Source: Chryseobacterium sp. BLS98 (GTDB lineage Bacteria; Bacteroidota; Bacteroidia; Flavobacteriales; Weeksellaceae). From it: a stretch of DNA of 64,000 bases. The position numbers and the translations under genes were made by a program. The notes beneath the pieces are model-generated. The model did no database searches, was not told the origin of the DNA, and saw only the letters and a program-made list of their open reading frames with translations. Below are positions 10,061 to 17,919 of this stretch, piece by piece (position 1 is the first letter of the stretch; each line of letters opens with the position of its first letter). The DNA is taken from positions 372,001 to 436,000 of the forward strand of contig NZ_LFNF01000003.1 in NCBI RefSeq assembly GCF_001045445.1. Direction: 5' to 3'.

Positions 10061-11650
10061 ATGAATATCAGGATAAAACTTCTGATGCCTTGCGTATTGG
10101 TTTCGGCAATGGCGTTTGCACAGGATTCCGTTTCAGGATATGTGTTTGAAGACGGTAACAAAAACCAGAAGAAAGAAAAGAGGGAAAAAGGAATTGAAGG
10201 GGTTCCGGTTTCCAATGGAGTTCAGGTGGTCCTTACCGATAAAAACGGAAGATACAGCCTGCCGGTTCAGGAAGACCAGACGATCTTTGTGATTAAGCCG
10301 TCAGGATACCAGACTGCTTTGAACGGTAATAATCTTCCACAATTTTACTATCATCATAAGCCAAAAGGCTCACCTGCTGATTTTAAGTACAAAGGAACTG
10401 CACCTACAGGAGAACTTCCGAAGGAACTGAATTTCCCGCTTTATAAAAAAGACGAAAGCAAAAACTTTGATATTCTTGTTTTCGGGGACCCGCAGCCTTA
10501 CACAGAAAAAGAGCTTGACTATTTCAAAAGAGCGATAGTGAATGAAGTGAAAAGCACTAAGAAAAATGCAGTATTGGGAATCAGTTTAGGAGATTTGGTG
10601 GGTGATAATCTCAGTCTTCAGAAACCTTATGCCGATGTAATGAAAGAAGTTGGGCTTCCGTGGTATAACGTCATGGGGAATCACGATATGAATTACGATG
10701 CCAAAGAAGACCGTTTTTCAGATGAAACCTTTGAGTCCAATTTCGGTCCTGCCAATTATTCCTTCAATTATGGAAATGTGCACTTTATTATTCTGGATGA
10801 TATTCTGTATCCCGACCCGAGAGATGGTAAGGGATACTGGGGCGGCTTCCGTGAAGACCAATTGAAATTTGTTGAAAACGACCTGAAACTGGTTGACAAA
10901 AACAAACTGATCGTTGTTTCTTTCCATATCCCTTTAGAGCATAAGAACGAAGATAATTTCAGAAACTCAGACCGTCAGAAATTATTCGATTACCTGACTC
11001 CTTTTAAGAATGCTCTGATTTTATCAGCACATACACACATTCAGCAACAAATTTTCTATGGAAAACAGGCAGGCTGGAACGGTTTAAAAGACCTTCATGA
11101 ATACAATGTGGGAACTACCTGTGGCGACTGGTGGTCAGGGACATCCGATGAGATAGGATTGCCTACTTCAACTATGAGAGACGGAACGGCGAAAGGATAC
11201 TCTTTCATCAGCTTTAATGACAATCAGTATAAAGTTAAATACAAAACAGCAGGAAAACCGGATGATTACCAGATCAATTTATATGTTCCGAAAGTGATTC
11301 CTTTTCCTTCAAAAACGTCTGCGAAAATCCTGGCTAACTTCTTCATGGGAAGTAAAAAAGATAAGGTAGAATACAGAATTGATAACGGAAACTGGGAAGA
11401 AATGGAATATGACGAATCTGTAGATCCGAATTTTGCTCTTTCCGTGTTTAAATGGGATTCAACACAAATCCTTTTTCCGGGCAAAAGACCTTCTAATCCC
11501 GAATTATCAAAACATATATGGACTGCCGGTTTCCCTAAGAAGCTGACTTTAGGAAAACATACCCTTGAAGTGAAAGCTTATGATATGTACGGAAATCAGT
11601 TTACGGCTTCAGAAGAATTCGAGGTACAGAACGCAGTTCTTATCCCATAG
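10061..11650 (+). CDS. Secreted calcineurin-like metallophosphoesterase with beta-sandwich flanks
   Basis: Protein of 529 residues with a signal peptide (about 1-20, ...MAFAQ). A beta-sandwich domain (about 22-128) carries an SdrD-B-like YVFEDGNKN start. The catalytic core (about 135-350) has the two-metal signature: GD at 142-143, GDLVGDN from 177, GNHD at 206-209, FHIP with H289, and AHTH at 323-326. The C-terminal 120 residues form another beta-rich region. This order fits the MetallophosN-core-MetallophosC architecture. Third gene of the SusC/SusD operon, so it probably releases phosphate from the imported substrate or its precursor. The exact substrate is unknown. Confidence 0.88.
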   Translation: MNIRIKLLMPCVLVSAMAFAQDSVSGYVFEDGNKNQKKEKREKGIEGVPVSNGVQVVLTDKNGRYSLPVQEDQTIFVIKPSGYQTALNGNNLPQFYYHHKPKGSPADFKYKGTAPTGELPKELNFPLYKKDESKNFDILVFGDPQPYTEKELDYFKRAIVNEVKSTKKNAVLGISLGDLVGDNLSLQKPYADVMKEVGLPWYNVMGNHDMNYDAKEDRFSDETFESNFGPANYSFNYGNVHFIILDDILYPDPRDGKGYWGGFREDQLKFVENDLKLVDKNKLIVVSFHIPLEHKNEDNFRNSDRQKLFDYLTPFKNALILSAHTHIQQQIFYGKQAGWNGLKDLHEYNVGTTCGDWWSGTSDEIGLPTSTMRDGTAKGYSFISFNDNQYKVKYKTAGKPDDYQINLYVPKVIPFPSKTSAKILANFFMGSKKDKVEYRIDNGNWEEMEYDESVDPNFALSVFKWDSTQILFPGKRPSNPELSKHIWTAGFPKKLTLGKHTLEVKAYDMYGNQFTASEEFEVQNAVLIP

Positions 11651-11681
11651 CTTTTTATTTTTTACTATACTTTCTATTCAG

Positions 11682-11716
11682 AAACCGGTTTTTATAAGCC
11701 GGTTTTGTTTTTTTTT
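11682..11716 (+). terminator. Terminator of the SusC/SusD-phosphoesterase operon
   Basis: Stem AAACCGG / CCGGTTT with a 10-base loop, followed by a long T run, 31 bp after the phosphoesterase stop codon. Confidence 0.85.
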
Positions 11717-11737
11717 ATTTGAAATGGTTGTGCCTGT

Positions 11738-11794
11738 AAACCACCCCGTCAAAAATTCTTTGAATTTTCGCCACCCCTCCAAAGGAGGGGAATT
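11738..11794. repeat. REP-like intergenic repeat, copy 1
   Basis: A 57-bp element with two adjacent perfect hairpins: AAAATTC-TTT-GAATTTT and CCCCTCC-AAA-GGAGGGG. The same 57 bases occur at 52824-52880 in inverted orientation with one substitution, in the loop of the second hairpin. No coding potential is apparent. Confidence 0.85.
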
Positions 11795-11937
11795 TGATCA
11801 AACGAATTTTTGTAGAATGATACCCCAGTTTCTTAGGACTTAAGTGAACTTTTATCCTTTTTATGTTTAAAAAGATTCCGTGCTATTAAAATTCTATTAA
11901 ATATGGTTTCCAAGGGCCTTGTAAAAATGTTCTTTCG

Positions 11938-11945
11938 TAAATTTG
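11938..11945 (+). promoter_or_regulatory. -7 promoter element (TAAATTTG) for the SDR gene
   Basis: Matches TAnnTTTG, with a TTG 16 bp upstream (11919-11921) as a possible -33. It overlaps the alternative TTG start at 11943, which argues for the ATG at 11967. Confidence 0.6.
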
Positions 11946-11966
11946 CCTCAACGAAACAATAGTATT

Positions 11967-12680
11967 ATGAATATAAGCGGAAAAAATGCCATCGTAACCG
12001 GTGGCGGAAGAGGACTGGGAAAAGCTGTGGCGCTGGCTTTGGCCAATGAAGGAGTACATGTTGCCATTACGGGCAGAAATGAAGAAAACCTTAAAATGAC
12101 GGTTGAAGAAATCAAAAAGCTGGGCGTGAACTCAACCTATGCAGTTTTTTCTGTAGATAATGAAATTCAGGTAAAAGCCGGGATAGAATCTTTGGCAGAA
12201 CAATTGGGAGGGATTGATATTCTGGTCAACAATGCAGGGATCGGAGATTTTGGAACTATTGAGGAAATGCCGTCTGAAACCTGGGAGCAGGTCATTAAAA
12301 CCAATCTGTTTGGAGTATACTATGCTGCAAAAGCAGTGTATCCGTTTATGAAAGCTAAAGGAGAAGGAGATATTGTAAATGTGGCTTCTACAGCGGGTTT
12401 GAAGGGTGGCCCCAATATGTCGGCCTATGCAGCATCCAAAGCGGCCGTAGTTTCCCTGTCGCAGTCTATGATGGCAGAATGGAGAAAGCAGAACATCCGT
12501 GTGATTACTTTAACGCCAAGCACTATTGCTTCTGATATGAGCATCCAGGGAGGACTTACCGACGGAAACCCTGATAAAGTACTTCAGCCTGAAGATTTTG
12601 CAGAATGGGTAAGAGATATTTTAAAGATGAACAGAAGAGCGCTGATTGCGAACGGTTCTATTTTCTCTACAAATCCATAG
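11967..12680 (+). CDS. Short-chain dehydrogenase/reductase (FabG-like, 3-ketoacyl-ACP reductase type)
   Basis: Protein of 237 residues from the ATG at 11967; a longer frame from TTG at 11943 overlaps the promoter and is rejected. Classical SDR motifs: TGGGRGLG (11-18) for NAD(P) binding, NNAG (88-91), and the catalytic S141, Y154 and K158 in SAYAASK. The fold fits an NADP-dependent ketoreductase close to FabG, but many SDRs share these motifs. The genuine fabG usually sits in a fatty-acid cluster, which is absent here, so the substrate is left open. Confidence 0.88.
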   Translation: MNISGKNAIVTGGGRGLGKAVALALANEGVHVAITGRNEENLKMTVEEIKKLGVNSTYAVFSVDNEIQVKAGIESLAEQLGGIDILVNNAGIGDFGTIEEMPSETWEQVIKTNLFGVYYAAKAVYPFMKAKGEGDIVNVASTAGLKGGPNMSAYAASKAAVVSLSQSMMAEWRKQNIRVITLTPSTIASDMSIQGGLTDGNPDKVLQPEDFAEWVRDILKMNRRALIANGSIFSTNP

Positions 12681-12757
12681 ATGTTGCGGGCTATTGGTAA
12701 CGATTCGTGATACGAGATCGTTGACCATAGTAATTAAAACGGTAAAATATCAATAGG

Positions 12758-12780
12758 AGCGGGCTTTAGCCCGCTTTTTT
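12758..12780 (+). terminator. Terminator after the SDR gene
   Basis: Perfect 7-bp stem AGCGGGC / GCCCGCT with a TTTA loop and a T run. 12781-12958 carries no gene that I can see. Confidence 0.88.
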
Positions 12781-12958
12781 AATGAATATAATAGCCAAAA
12801 TAAAAAAACTCACCCGTTGCTAAGTGTGACACCTTTGCGGTCTAAAAAATGTCAAGCTTATTAAAAAATTTGCACCCTTGCGATTAAAATCAAAATAATT
12901 ATCCTCAAAAATAACAATACTCATGTCACTTCAATTTTTTTAACAATAATAACATCCT

Positions 12959-12966
12959 TATTTTTG
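12959..12966 (+). promoter_or_regulatory. -7 promoter element (TATTTTTG) for prmA
   Basis: Matches TAnnTTTG and lies 18 bp before the prmA ATG. Confidence 0.6.
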
Positions 12967-12984
12967 CACTAAATTACTTACTAC

Positions 12985-13812
12985 ATGCAAAATTATTTAG
13001 AATTCAATTTCAAGATTTCTCCATTGCAGCCATGGAATGAGATTCTGATGGCAGAGCTTATTGAAATAGGTTTTGACAGCTTTACCGAAGAAATTGACGG
13101 AATTTTAGGATATATTCAGAAAGAACTGTTCAAAGAAGAAGATATGAAATCCCTTCCTATCTTTGAAAACGAAAATGTTCAGATCAGCTATACGTTCGAA
13201 GAAATGCCGAACATCAACTGGAATGAAGAATGGGAAAAGAACTTTTCACCTATCAATATTGATGATAAGGTAATGATCCGTGCCGAATTCCATGAATCCG
13301 TACCGGGAATGCATGAAATTATCATTCAGCCGAAAATGTCTTTCGGAACCGGTCACCATCCTACCACACACCTGATGATCCAGCAGATGATGGATATTGA
13401 TTTTAAAGGTAAAAAAGTACTGGACATGGGCTGTGGAACTTCGGTTCTGGCAATTTATGCAAAGCAGATAGGGGCAGGAGATACAAAAGCGATTGATATT
13501 GATGAATGGTCTGTGGAAAATTCAAAAGAAAATGCAGCAAGAAACAATGTTGAGCTTGATATTGAGCTGGGAACCGCAGAAAATTTAGGTAAAGAAAACT
13601 TTGATATCATTCTGGCCAATATCAACAGAAATATCCTGATTTCTGATATTCCAACCTATGTTTCTGTAATGAATGAAGGAGGAAAATTATTGTTGTCCGG
13701 ACTTTGTTTCTTCGATGTGGATGATATTCTGGAAGTTTGCAGGGAAAGCGGTTTGGAACTTAAAAAGAAGCTGCAGCGTGAAGAATGGGTAAGCCTGCTA
13801 CTGGAAAAATAA
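12985..13812 (+). CDS. prmA: Ribosomal protein L11 methyltransferase
   Basis: PrmA trimethylates ribosomal protein L11 using S-adenosylmethionine. The 275-residue protein has the PrmA-specific N-terminal substrate-recognition domain (about 1-90), the linker and FGTGHHPTT (120-128), and the class I methyltransferase motif VLDMGCGTSVLAI (145-157). The later NINRNIL matches the family's N-(I/P)-x-x-x-(I/L) region near the target site. Length is normal for Bacteroidota. A small secreted SH3 protein starts 12 bp downstream and is probably co-transcribed. Confidence 0.95.
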   Translation: MQNYLEFNFKISPLQPWNEILMAELIEIGFDSFTEEIDGILGYIQKELFKEEDMKSLPIFENENVQISYTFEEMPNINWNEEWEKNFSPINIDDKVMIRAEFHESVPGMHEIIIQPKMSFGTGHHPTTHLMIQQMMDIDFKGKKVLDMGCGTSVLAIYAKQIGAGDTKAIDIDEWSVENSKENAARNNVELDIELGTAENLGKENFDIILANINRNILISDIPTYVSVMNEGGKLLLSGLCFFDVDDILEVCRESGLELKKKLQREEWVSLLLEK

Positions 13813-13824
13813 CACAATATAACT

Positions 13825-14667
13825 ATGAAATCTTTACTAACCGCTCTGTTTTTGATGCTGCTGCAATTTTTTTCCGCCCAGGAAGAAAACATGACCTATC
13901 CGGACGGAGTTTTTGGCTTTGAAGAGAATAAGCCCCAGAAAATATTTACAGACTGGACAAGAGTAAGAAAGGAGCCGGATGTAAAGTCGCAGGCTACTGA
14001 CTCGCTGCAGACCAATCAGCAGGTTATGATCCTTAAAAAGGAGGAAACGGTCCTGAGACTAGGAGAAAGAGGCGCCAACTGGTATAAAATATCTTATCAG
14101 AAAGGGGAACAGGTCTTAGAAGGTTATGTCTGGGGTGGCAACCTTTGTATTGGCTACCGCAATAAAAACGGGTACGACTTTCTTTTTGGGTTGTCTAAAA
14201 CCGTAGACCGGAAAAATAAAGAGTATAATGAAACTGTAAAGCAGAACATTGCCGGGATAAAAGTCATTGAAGGAACCAGTTTAATTGATGAAGTGTACTT
14301 CGATACCGGGAAAGGTGAGGAGATGAGCTATGCCACCTTCACCATTGAAAGCAATCATAAGCTGCAGAATGTGGAACTGACCCTTAAAGCTATGGTTTCC
14401 GGGGAAGCCTGCGGAATTGCAAGCTATACTCAGTATGTTCTTTTCAAAGACAAAAAACTGGTTGCCCTGCCACAGCTGATGAATGTAGGCGATGCTGATG
14501 TATACTACCATTCCGAAGAGTTTGTGTTTCCTAACGATAAAGGAGGAATTCCCAATGCATTTATCCTTAAAATTGAAGAAATGGAAAGGGATGATAAAGA
14601 CAAGGAAAAGAAAAAACGATCCTCCAAAACCTATCTTTGGGACGGAAACTCTTATCAACTTAAGTAA
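13825..14667 (+). CDS. Secreted protein with an SH3-type domain
   Basis: Protein of 280 residues with a signal peptide (about 1-19, ...FFSAQEE). Residues 40-110 read like a bacterial SH3 (SH3b) domain: DWTRVRKEPDVKS, then WYKISY and GYVWGG. SH3b domains often bind peptidoglycan or protein partners. The C-terminal 170 residues are not recognised; they end in a charged KDKEKKKRSSK stretch followed by TYLWDGNSYQLK. Follows prmA by 12 bp, a linkage seen for convenience of transcription rather than shared function. No enzymatic motif is visible. Confidence 0.75.
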   Translation: MKSLLTALFLMLLQFFSAQEENMTYPDGVFGFEENKPQKIFTDWTRVRKEPDVKSQATDSLQTNQQVMILKKEETVLRLGERGANWYKISYQKGEQVLEGYVWGGNLCIGYRNKNGYDFLFGLSKTVDRKNKEYNETVKQNIAGIKVIEGTSLIDEVYFDTGKGEEMSYATFTIESNHKLQNVELTLKAMVSGEACGIASYTQYVLFKDKKLVALPQLMNVGDADVYYHSEEFVFPNDKGGIPNAFILKIEEMERDDKDKEKKKRSSKTYLWDGNSYQLK

Positions 14668-14689
14668 AATTCCAGTTGAAGAATAAAGT

Positions 14690-14718
14690 AACCGCTGTGG
14701 AGATTACAGCGGTTTTTT
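14690..14718 (+). terminator. Terminator after the SH3 protein gene
   Basis: Perfect 9-bp stem AACCGCTGT / ACAGCGGTT with a 7-base loop and a T run. Confidence 0.88.
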
Positions 14719-14722
14719 ATTA

Positions 14723-14914
14723 CATTTTGGGGATTTTAAAGTACATATTCTCAAAAGTGAGTGCCCGCATGCCCAGTGCGAAGTCCGTTGGAACAGTGCT
14801 GAAATAAGCTGGGACTGTCCGTGCCATGGTTCAAGATTTAATGTCAACGGAAAAATGCTGACCGGTCCTACGGTAAAAGACCTGCAGAGGATTGAGACTG
14901 ATCCTTCAGCCTAA
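14723..14914 (+). pseudogene. Remnant of a Rieske [2Fe-2S] domain
   Basis: One frame reads, without a start codon, into a complete Rieske cluster motif: CPH at 14762-14770, then WDCPCHGSRF, NVNGKMLTGPTVKDL and a stop at 14912. CxH and CxxC/H supply the Cys and His ligands of the iron-sulfur centre. In Bacteroidota such a domain usually forms the C-terminus of an FAD-dependent oxidoreductase of about 500 residues. Here everything before the domain is missing; the upstream DNA is the terminator of the SH3 gene. It is therefore a 5'-truncated leftover, although its cluster residues are intact. Confidence 0.8.
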
Positions 14915-14962
14915 ATAATATCCTGTATTCAGTTTAAAATAGGAGAGGATTAACTCACAAAA

Positions 14963-16231
14963 TTATTCCTTGCTGGTATTCCGTTTCGGATAAAGAATAA
15001 GCCGTATGGAAGGGTTGTTGGTAATAAACAATCTGAACCAGTCTAATGCCAGCCTTATCTTACTTCTGAACCCCACCAGAGGAATGATGTGGATGAACAG
15101 CCAGGTAAGCCATGCTGTAAAGCCTTTAAAAGAAAAATTAGGAAGATCCACTACCGCATTGTACTTGGAAATAATAGCCATGCTTCCTTTATCATTGTAA
15201 CTGAACGGAACCAGAACTTTTTCGTCTTCTATCCGTTTGAAATTTTCCGCCAGGTTTTTTGCCTGCTGAATCGCGACCTGTGCCAGTTGCGGATGTCCCT
15301 TTGGGAAGTTTTTATCCGTAACCTGCAGACATATATCTCCTACGGCATATATATTTTTTGTTCCTTCCGCTTTATTATAAGCATCTGTTAAAATACGTCT
15401 GCCTTTTCCGATGCTCTCCTCCGGAAGACCGGGAACCTCCCTGCCAATGACCCCTGACGTCCAGATCAGCGTTTCCGTTTCTATAGAACTTCCGTCCGAC
15501 AGGATTACTTTACTGTCCACATAATCTTTTACAGAAACATTCAGGATAATTTTAACGCCTAAATTCTTTAAAGTTTCATAAGCTGTTTTCTGGGCCGTTT
15601 CACTCATAGGTCCCAGCAATGTAGGCATAGCATCAATTAAATACAGATTGGAAAAGCTTAGCTTGATTTCCGGATATTCCTTTTTGGCTATATAATTCCC
15701 CATTTCGGCAAGCATTCCGGCAAGTTCTACCCCGGTGGGACCACCTCCGGCAATCACAATATTCTGTAATTTTTCCGCCTGGGATACATCTTTATTTCGG
15801 GCCGCCTCTTCAAGATTCAGCAGCATATGATTTCTAAGATAAAGGGCTTCTTCAATGTTTTTCATGGGTAATGAACACCTTTGCACATTTTCCATCCCGA
15901 AGAAATTGGATTCTGTTCCTAAAGCGACCACCAGATAGTCATAATTTAAGCTTCCTGTATCCGTTTCAATCGTTTTGCTTTCCGGATTCACCCTGAGAAG
16001 GCTTCCCATATGAAAATTTACATTTTTATAGTTGGAAAACAACCGCCTGAACGGATAGCTGATATTGGAAGCCTGGATAAAAGAAGTGGCCACCTGATAA
16101 ATAAGAGGCGGGAAAAAATGATAGTTGTTTTTATCTACCAATGTAATGCGAAACCTTTTGTCGTTTTTTAAAGTTTTGATCAGATTAATACCTGCAAAAC
16201 CTCCTCCGACAATTACAATGTGCTTTTTCAT
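14963..16231 (-). CDS. ndh: Type II NADH dehydrogenase (NAD(P)/FAD-dependent oxidoreductase)
   Basis: Single-subunit, non-proton-pumping NADH:quinone oxidoreductase of the inner membrane. The 422-residue form starts at the ATG at 16231, giving MKKHIVIVGGG; the frame continues 16 codons upstream, but the dinucleotide-binding fold normally begins right at the start. Motifs: GGGFAG near residue 9 for FAD, ALGTESN, IAGGGPTGVELAG for NAD, and YAVGDI. The C-terminal part has hydrophobic WLTWLFIHIIPLVGF, the membrane-attachment region of NDH-2. Convergent with the Rieske remnant. Confidence 0.9.
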   Translation of the reverse strand: MKKHIVIVGGGFAGINLIKTLKNDKRFRITLVDKNNYHFFPPLIYQVATSFIQASNISYPFRRLFSNYKNVNFHMGSLLRVNPESKTIETDTGSLNYDYLVVALGTESNFFGMENVQRCSLPMKNIEEALYLRNHMLLNLEEAARNKDVSQAEKLQNIVIAGGGPTGVELAGMLAEMGNYIAKKEYPEIKLSFSNLYLIDAMPTLLGPMSETAQKTAYETLKNLGVKIILNVSVKDYVDSKVILSDGSSIETETLIWTSGVIGREVPGLPEESIGKGRRILTDAYNKAEGTKNIYAVGDICLQVTDKNFPKGHPQLAQVAIQQAKNLAENFKRIEDEKVLVPFSYNDKGSMAIISKYNAVVDLPNFSFKGFTAWLTWLFIHIIPLVGFRSKIRLALDWFRLFITNNPSIRLILYPKRNTSKE

Positions 16232-16409
16232 ATCAATTGGTGTTGGGTGACCCTTCATATTATTCAATAATAAGACCAAAAAAGCCTTTTTTATTCATAA
16301 TTTCTAATAGGTAAATAGAATTGGGTCTTAAATCTGGATAAAATGATAATTATTGTAATCGTTAGTTAAATAGAGTTTCTGGCTGGAATTTATAACTGCG
16401 GATTTATGA

Positions 16410-16445
16410 TATAAAAAAAGAGACAATATTAAATAATGTCTCTTT
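16410..16445 (-). terminator. Terminator of the GLPGLI gene
   Basis: Perfect 9-bp stem AAAGAGACA / TGTCTCTTT, followed on the minus strand by a T run, 27 bp after the stop of the gene at 16472. Confidence 0.82.
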
Positions 16446-16471
16446 AATTAACTGTTACCTTTTTGCTGGTT

Positions 16472-17296
16472 TTACTCTAATTCAATTGGATTGTATCCTT
16501 TTTTTTCTGCTTCATTTGTTTTTTGTCTGTTTTGCCCCTCTGAAAATACAGTACCCATTTTTTCTAATTCATATTTAATATTATCTCTGTAATTCGTTGT
16601 TGCTTGGACTAATTCTTTTTTTGTAACTAACTTAGCATTTTGATAATGCCTTTTATTTACGGTTATTATTTTTCCCTTCAATTTAGCACTTGATACCGAT
16701 TTTACAAGTTCAAAATCATAATCGCCTGTTTTATCTGTTATTTTCACAATTAAGCCTGGTAGACCACTAAATTTGTATGGTCCATAAGGAAAAGGAATTT
16801 CCGTTGAGTACCAAGCGGTCCAATTTCTTCCTTTGTAATTAACTTCTGCTTTTTTACAATTAAAAGAATTAATTACTTTTGTTTCATTAATCAGCTTCCA
16901 GTCACTAATTACAGGGGTGTTGTAAAATAGAAGAGCAGTTCCTACTGACTCGTAAAATTCTGAATTGTCATTTGTTTGGATAATTAAAAACTTAAATTTT
17001 GATGATGGCATCCCTCTCATGTCAATATTGAAATTACTCCTATTCTTATTGTACTGTTCCATAAAAAGAGAATCAAATTTTAATCTGTTTTCACTAATAA
17101 AAAAAGCGCGTTTATCACTTATTTGCATTGTAAAAAGTTCTTTATAAACGTTATCTCGATTTAGAGTATTAGGTCTGTATTGAAGTAAATAAGTAAATTC
17201 TCCTTTTAATGAATCACTAGTAGCTGTTTGTGAGAAACAAAAAGAAAAGAAGAATAAAAATAAAATTGTTAAAGTTTGTTTTCTTGTAAAATTCAT
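16472..17296 (-). CDS. GLPGLI-family secreted protein
   Basis: Protein of 274 residues with a signal peptide (about 1-22, ...FCFSQ). Around residue 180 it carries YKFSGLPGLIVKI, the motif that names the GLPGLI family, which is restricted largely to Bacteroidota and has no known function. The centre contains NCKKAEVNYKGRNWTAWYS, also typical. The C-terminus is highly charged. It lies downstream of a small secreted peptide gene on the same strand with a hairpin between, so the two may be linked. Confidence 0.9.
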   Translation of the reverse strand: MNFTRKQTLTILFLFFFSFCFSQTATSDSLKGEFTYLLQYRPNTLNRDNVYKELFTMQISDKRAFFISENRLKFDSLFMEQYNKNRSNFNIDMRGMPSSKFKFLIIQTNDNSEFYESVGTALLFYNTPVISDWKLINETKVINSFNCKKAEVNYKGRNWTAWYSTEIPFPYGPYKFSGLPGLIVKITDKTGDYDFELVKSVSSAKLKGKIITVNKRHYQNAKLVTKKELVQATTNYRDNIKYELEKMGTVFSEGQNRQKTNEAEKKGYNPIELE

Positions 17297-17313
17297 TTTT
17301 TTATAAAACTAAC

Positions 17314-17346
17314 AAATCGTTCAAATAAAGTTTGAACGATTTTTTT
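17314..17346. terminator. Perfect inverted repeat between the small peptide and GLPGLI genes
   Basis: A 12-bp perfect stem AAATCGTTCAAA / TTTGAACGATTT with a 5-base loop. The better T run is on the plus strand; on the minus strand it is followed by GTTAGTTTTAT. It may attenuate transcription between the peptide gene and the GLPGLI gene, or act as an operator. Confidence 0.5.
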
Positions 17347-17411
17347 GATTAATGTTAATCAGGACTTCTTTCCTGGTGAGCTTGAAGAATTGATTAAGTT
17401 ATGGTCTGAAA

Positions 17412-17666
17412 TTATAGTTGGCAATAATTATCTTGAATTTTTTCTGCCCACTCTATCCATTGACCAGCAGTCCAGTCCTGACAGGTATAAGCAGATGTAC
17501 AACTTGCCTGAAAAGTTCCACATTGCATTTGGTTTTTTTTCTTAGCCTTTTTAGTACTTTTAGCAACAGTAACTTCTTTAGCTTTAGAATTTACTTTCTC
17601 TACGTTTCCTTTTGCACTTGCAAAACCTGCTACACCAAGCGCAGCAATAAATAAGATTTTTTTCAT
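17412..17666 (-). CDS. Small secreted four-cysteine protein, unknown
   Basis: The preferred start is the ATG at 17666 (84 residues), because it gives a clean signal peptide, MKKILFIAALGVAGFASAKG; the frame extends 17 codons upstream. The mature part begins with a Lys-rich stretch (KSTKKAKKKNQ) and ends in a compact region with four cysteines (CGTF, SC, YTC, YCQL). Four Cys suggest two disulfides in an exported peptide. I do not recognise a named family and assign no function. It is followed on the same strand by the GLPGLI gene. Confidence 0.65.
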   Translation of the reverse strand: MKKILFIAALGVAGFASAKGNVEKVNSKAKEVTVAKSTKKAKKKNQMQCGTFQASCTSAYTCQDWTAGQWIEWAEKIQDNYCQL

Positions 17667-17919
17667 GATTGTAATAAATTTATAAAATTGAATAGCTAAT
17701 TTAAGAATATAAATCAATCAAATGAGAAAAATTTTATTATGTTAACTGCTTTGTATAGGGGTGTTATGACGAATATTATAACTGTTTTGAATTATTCACT
17801 ACTATTATGAATTAATTTATAACAGCAAATAAATTAACATTTTATCTTAGTTTGATTTTATAAGTGTTTTTATTGATTAATCCATCTTTTTTAAATTGGA
17901 ATGCTATCATTTATGGAGA

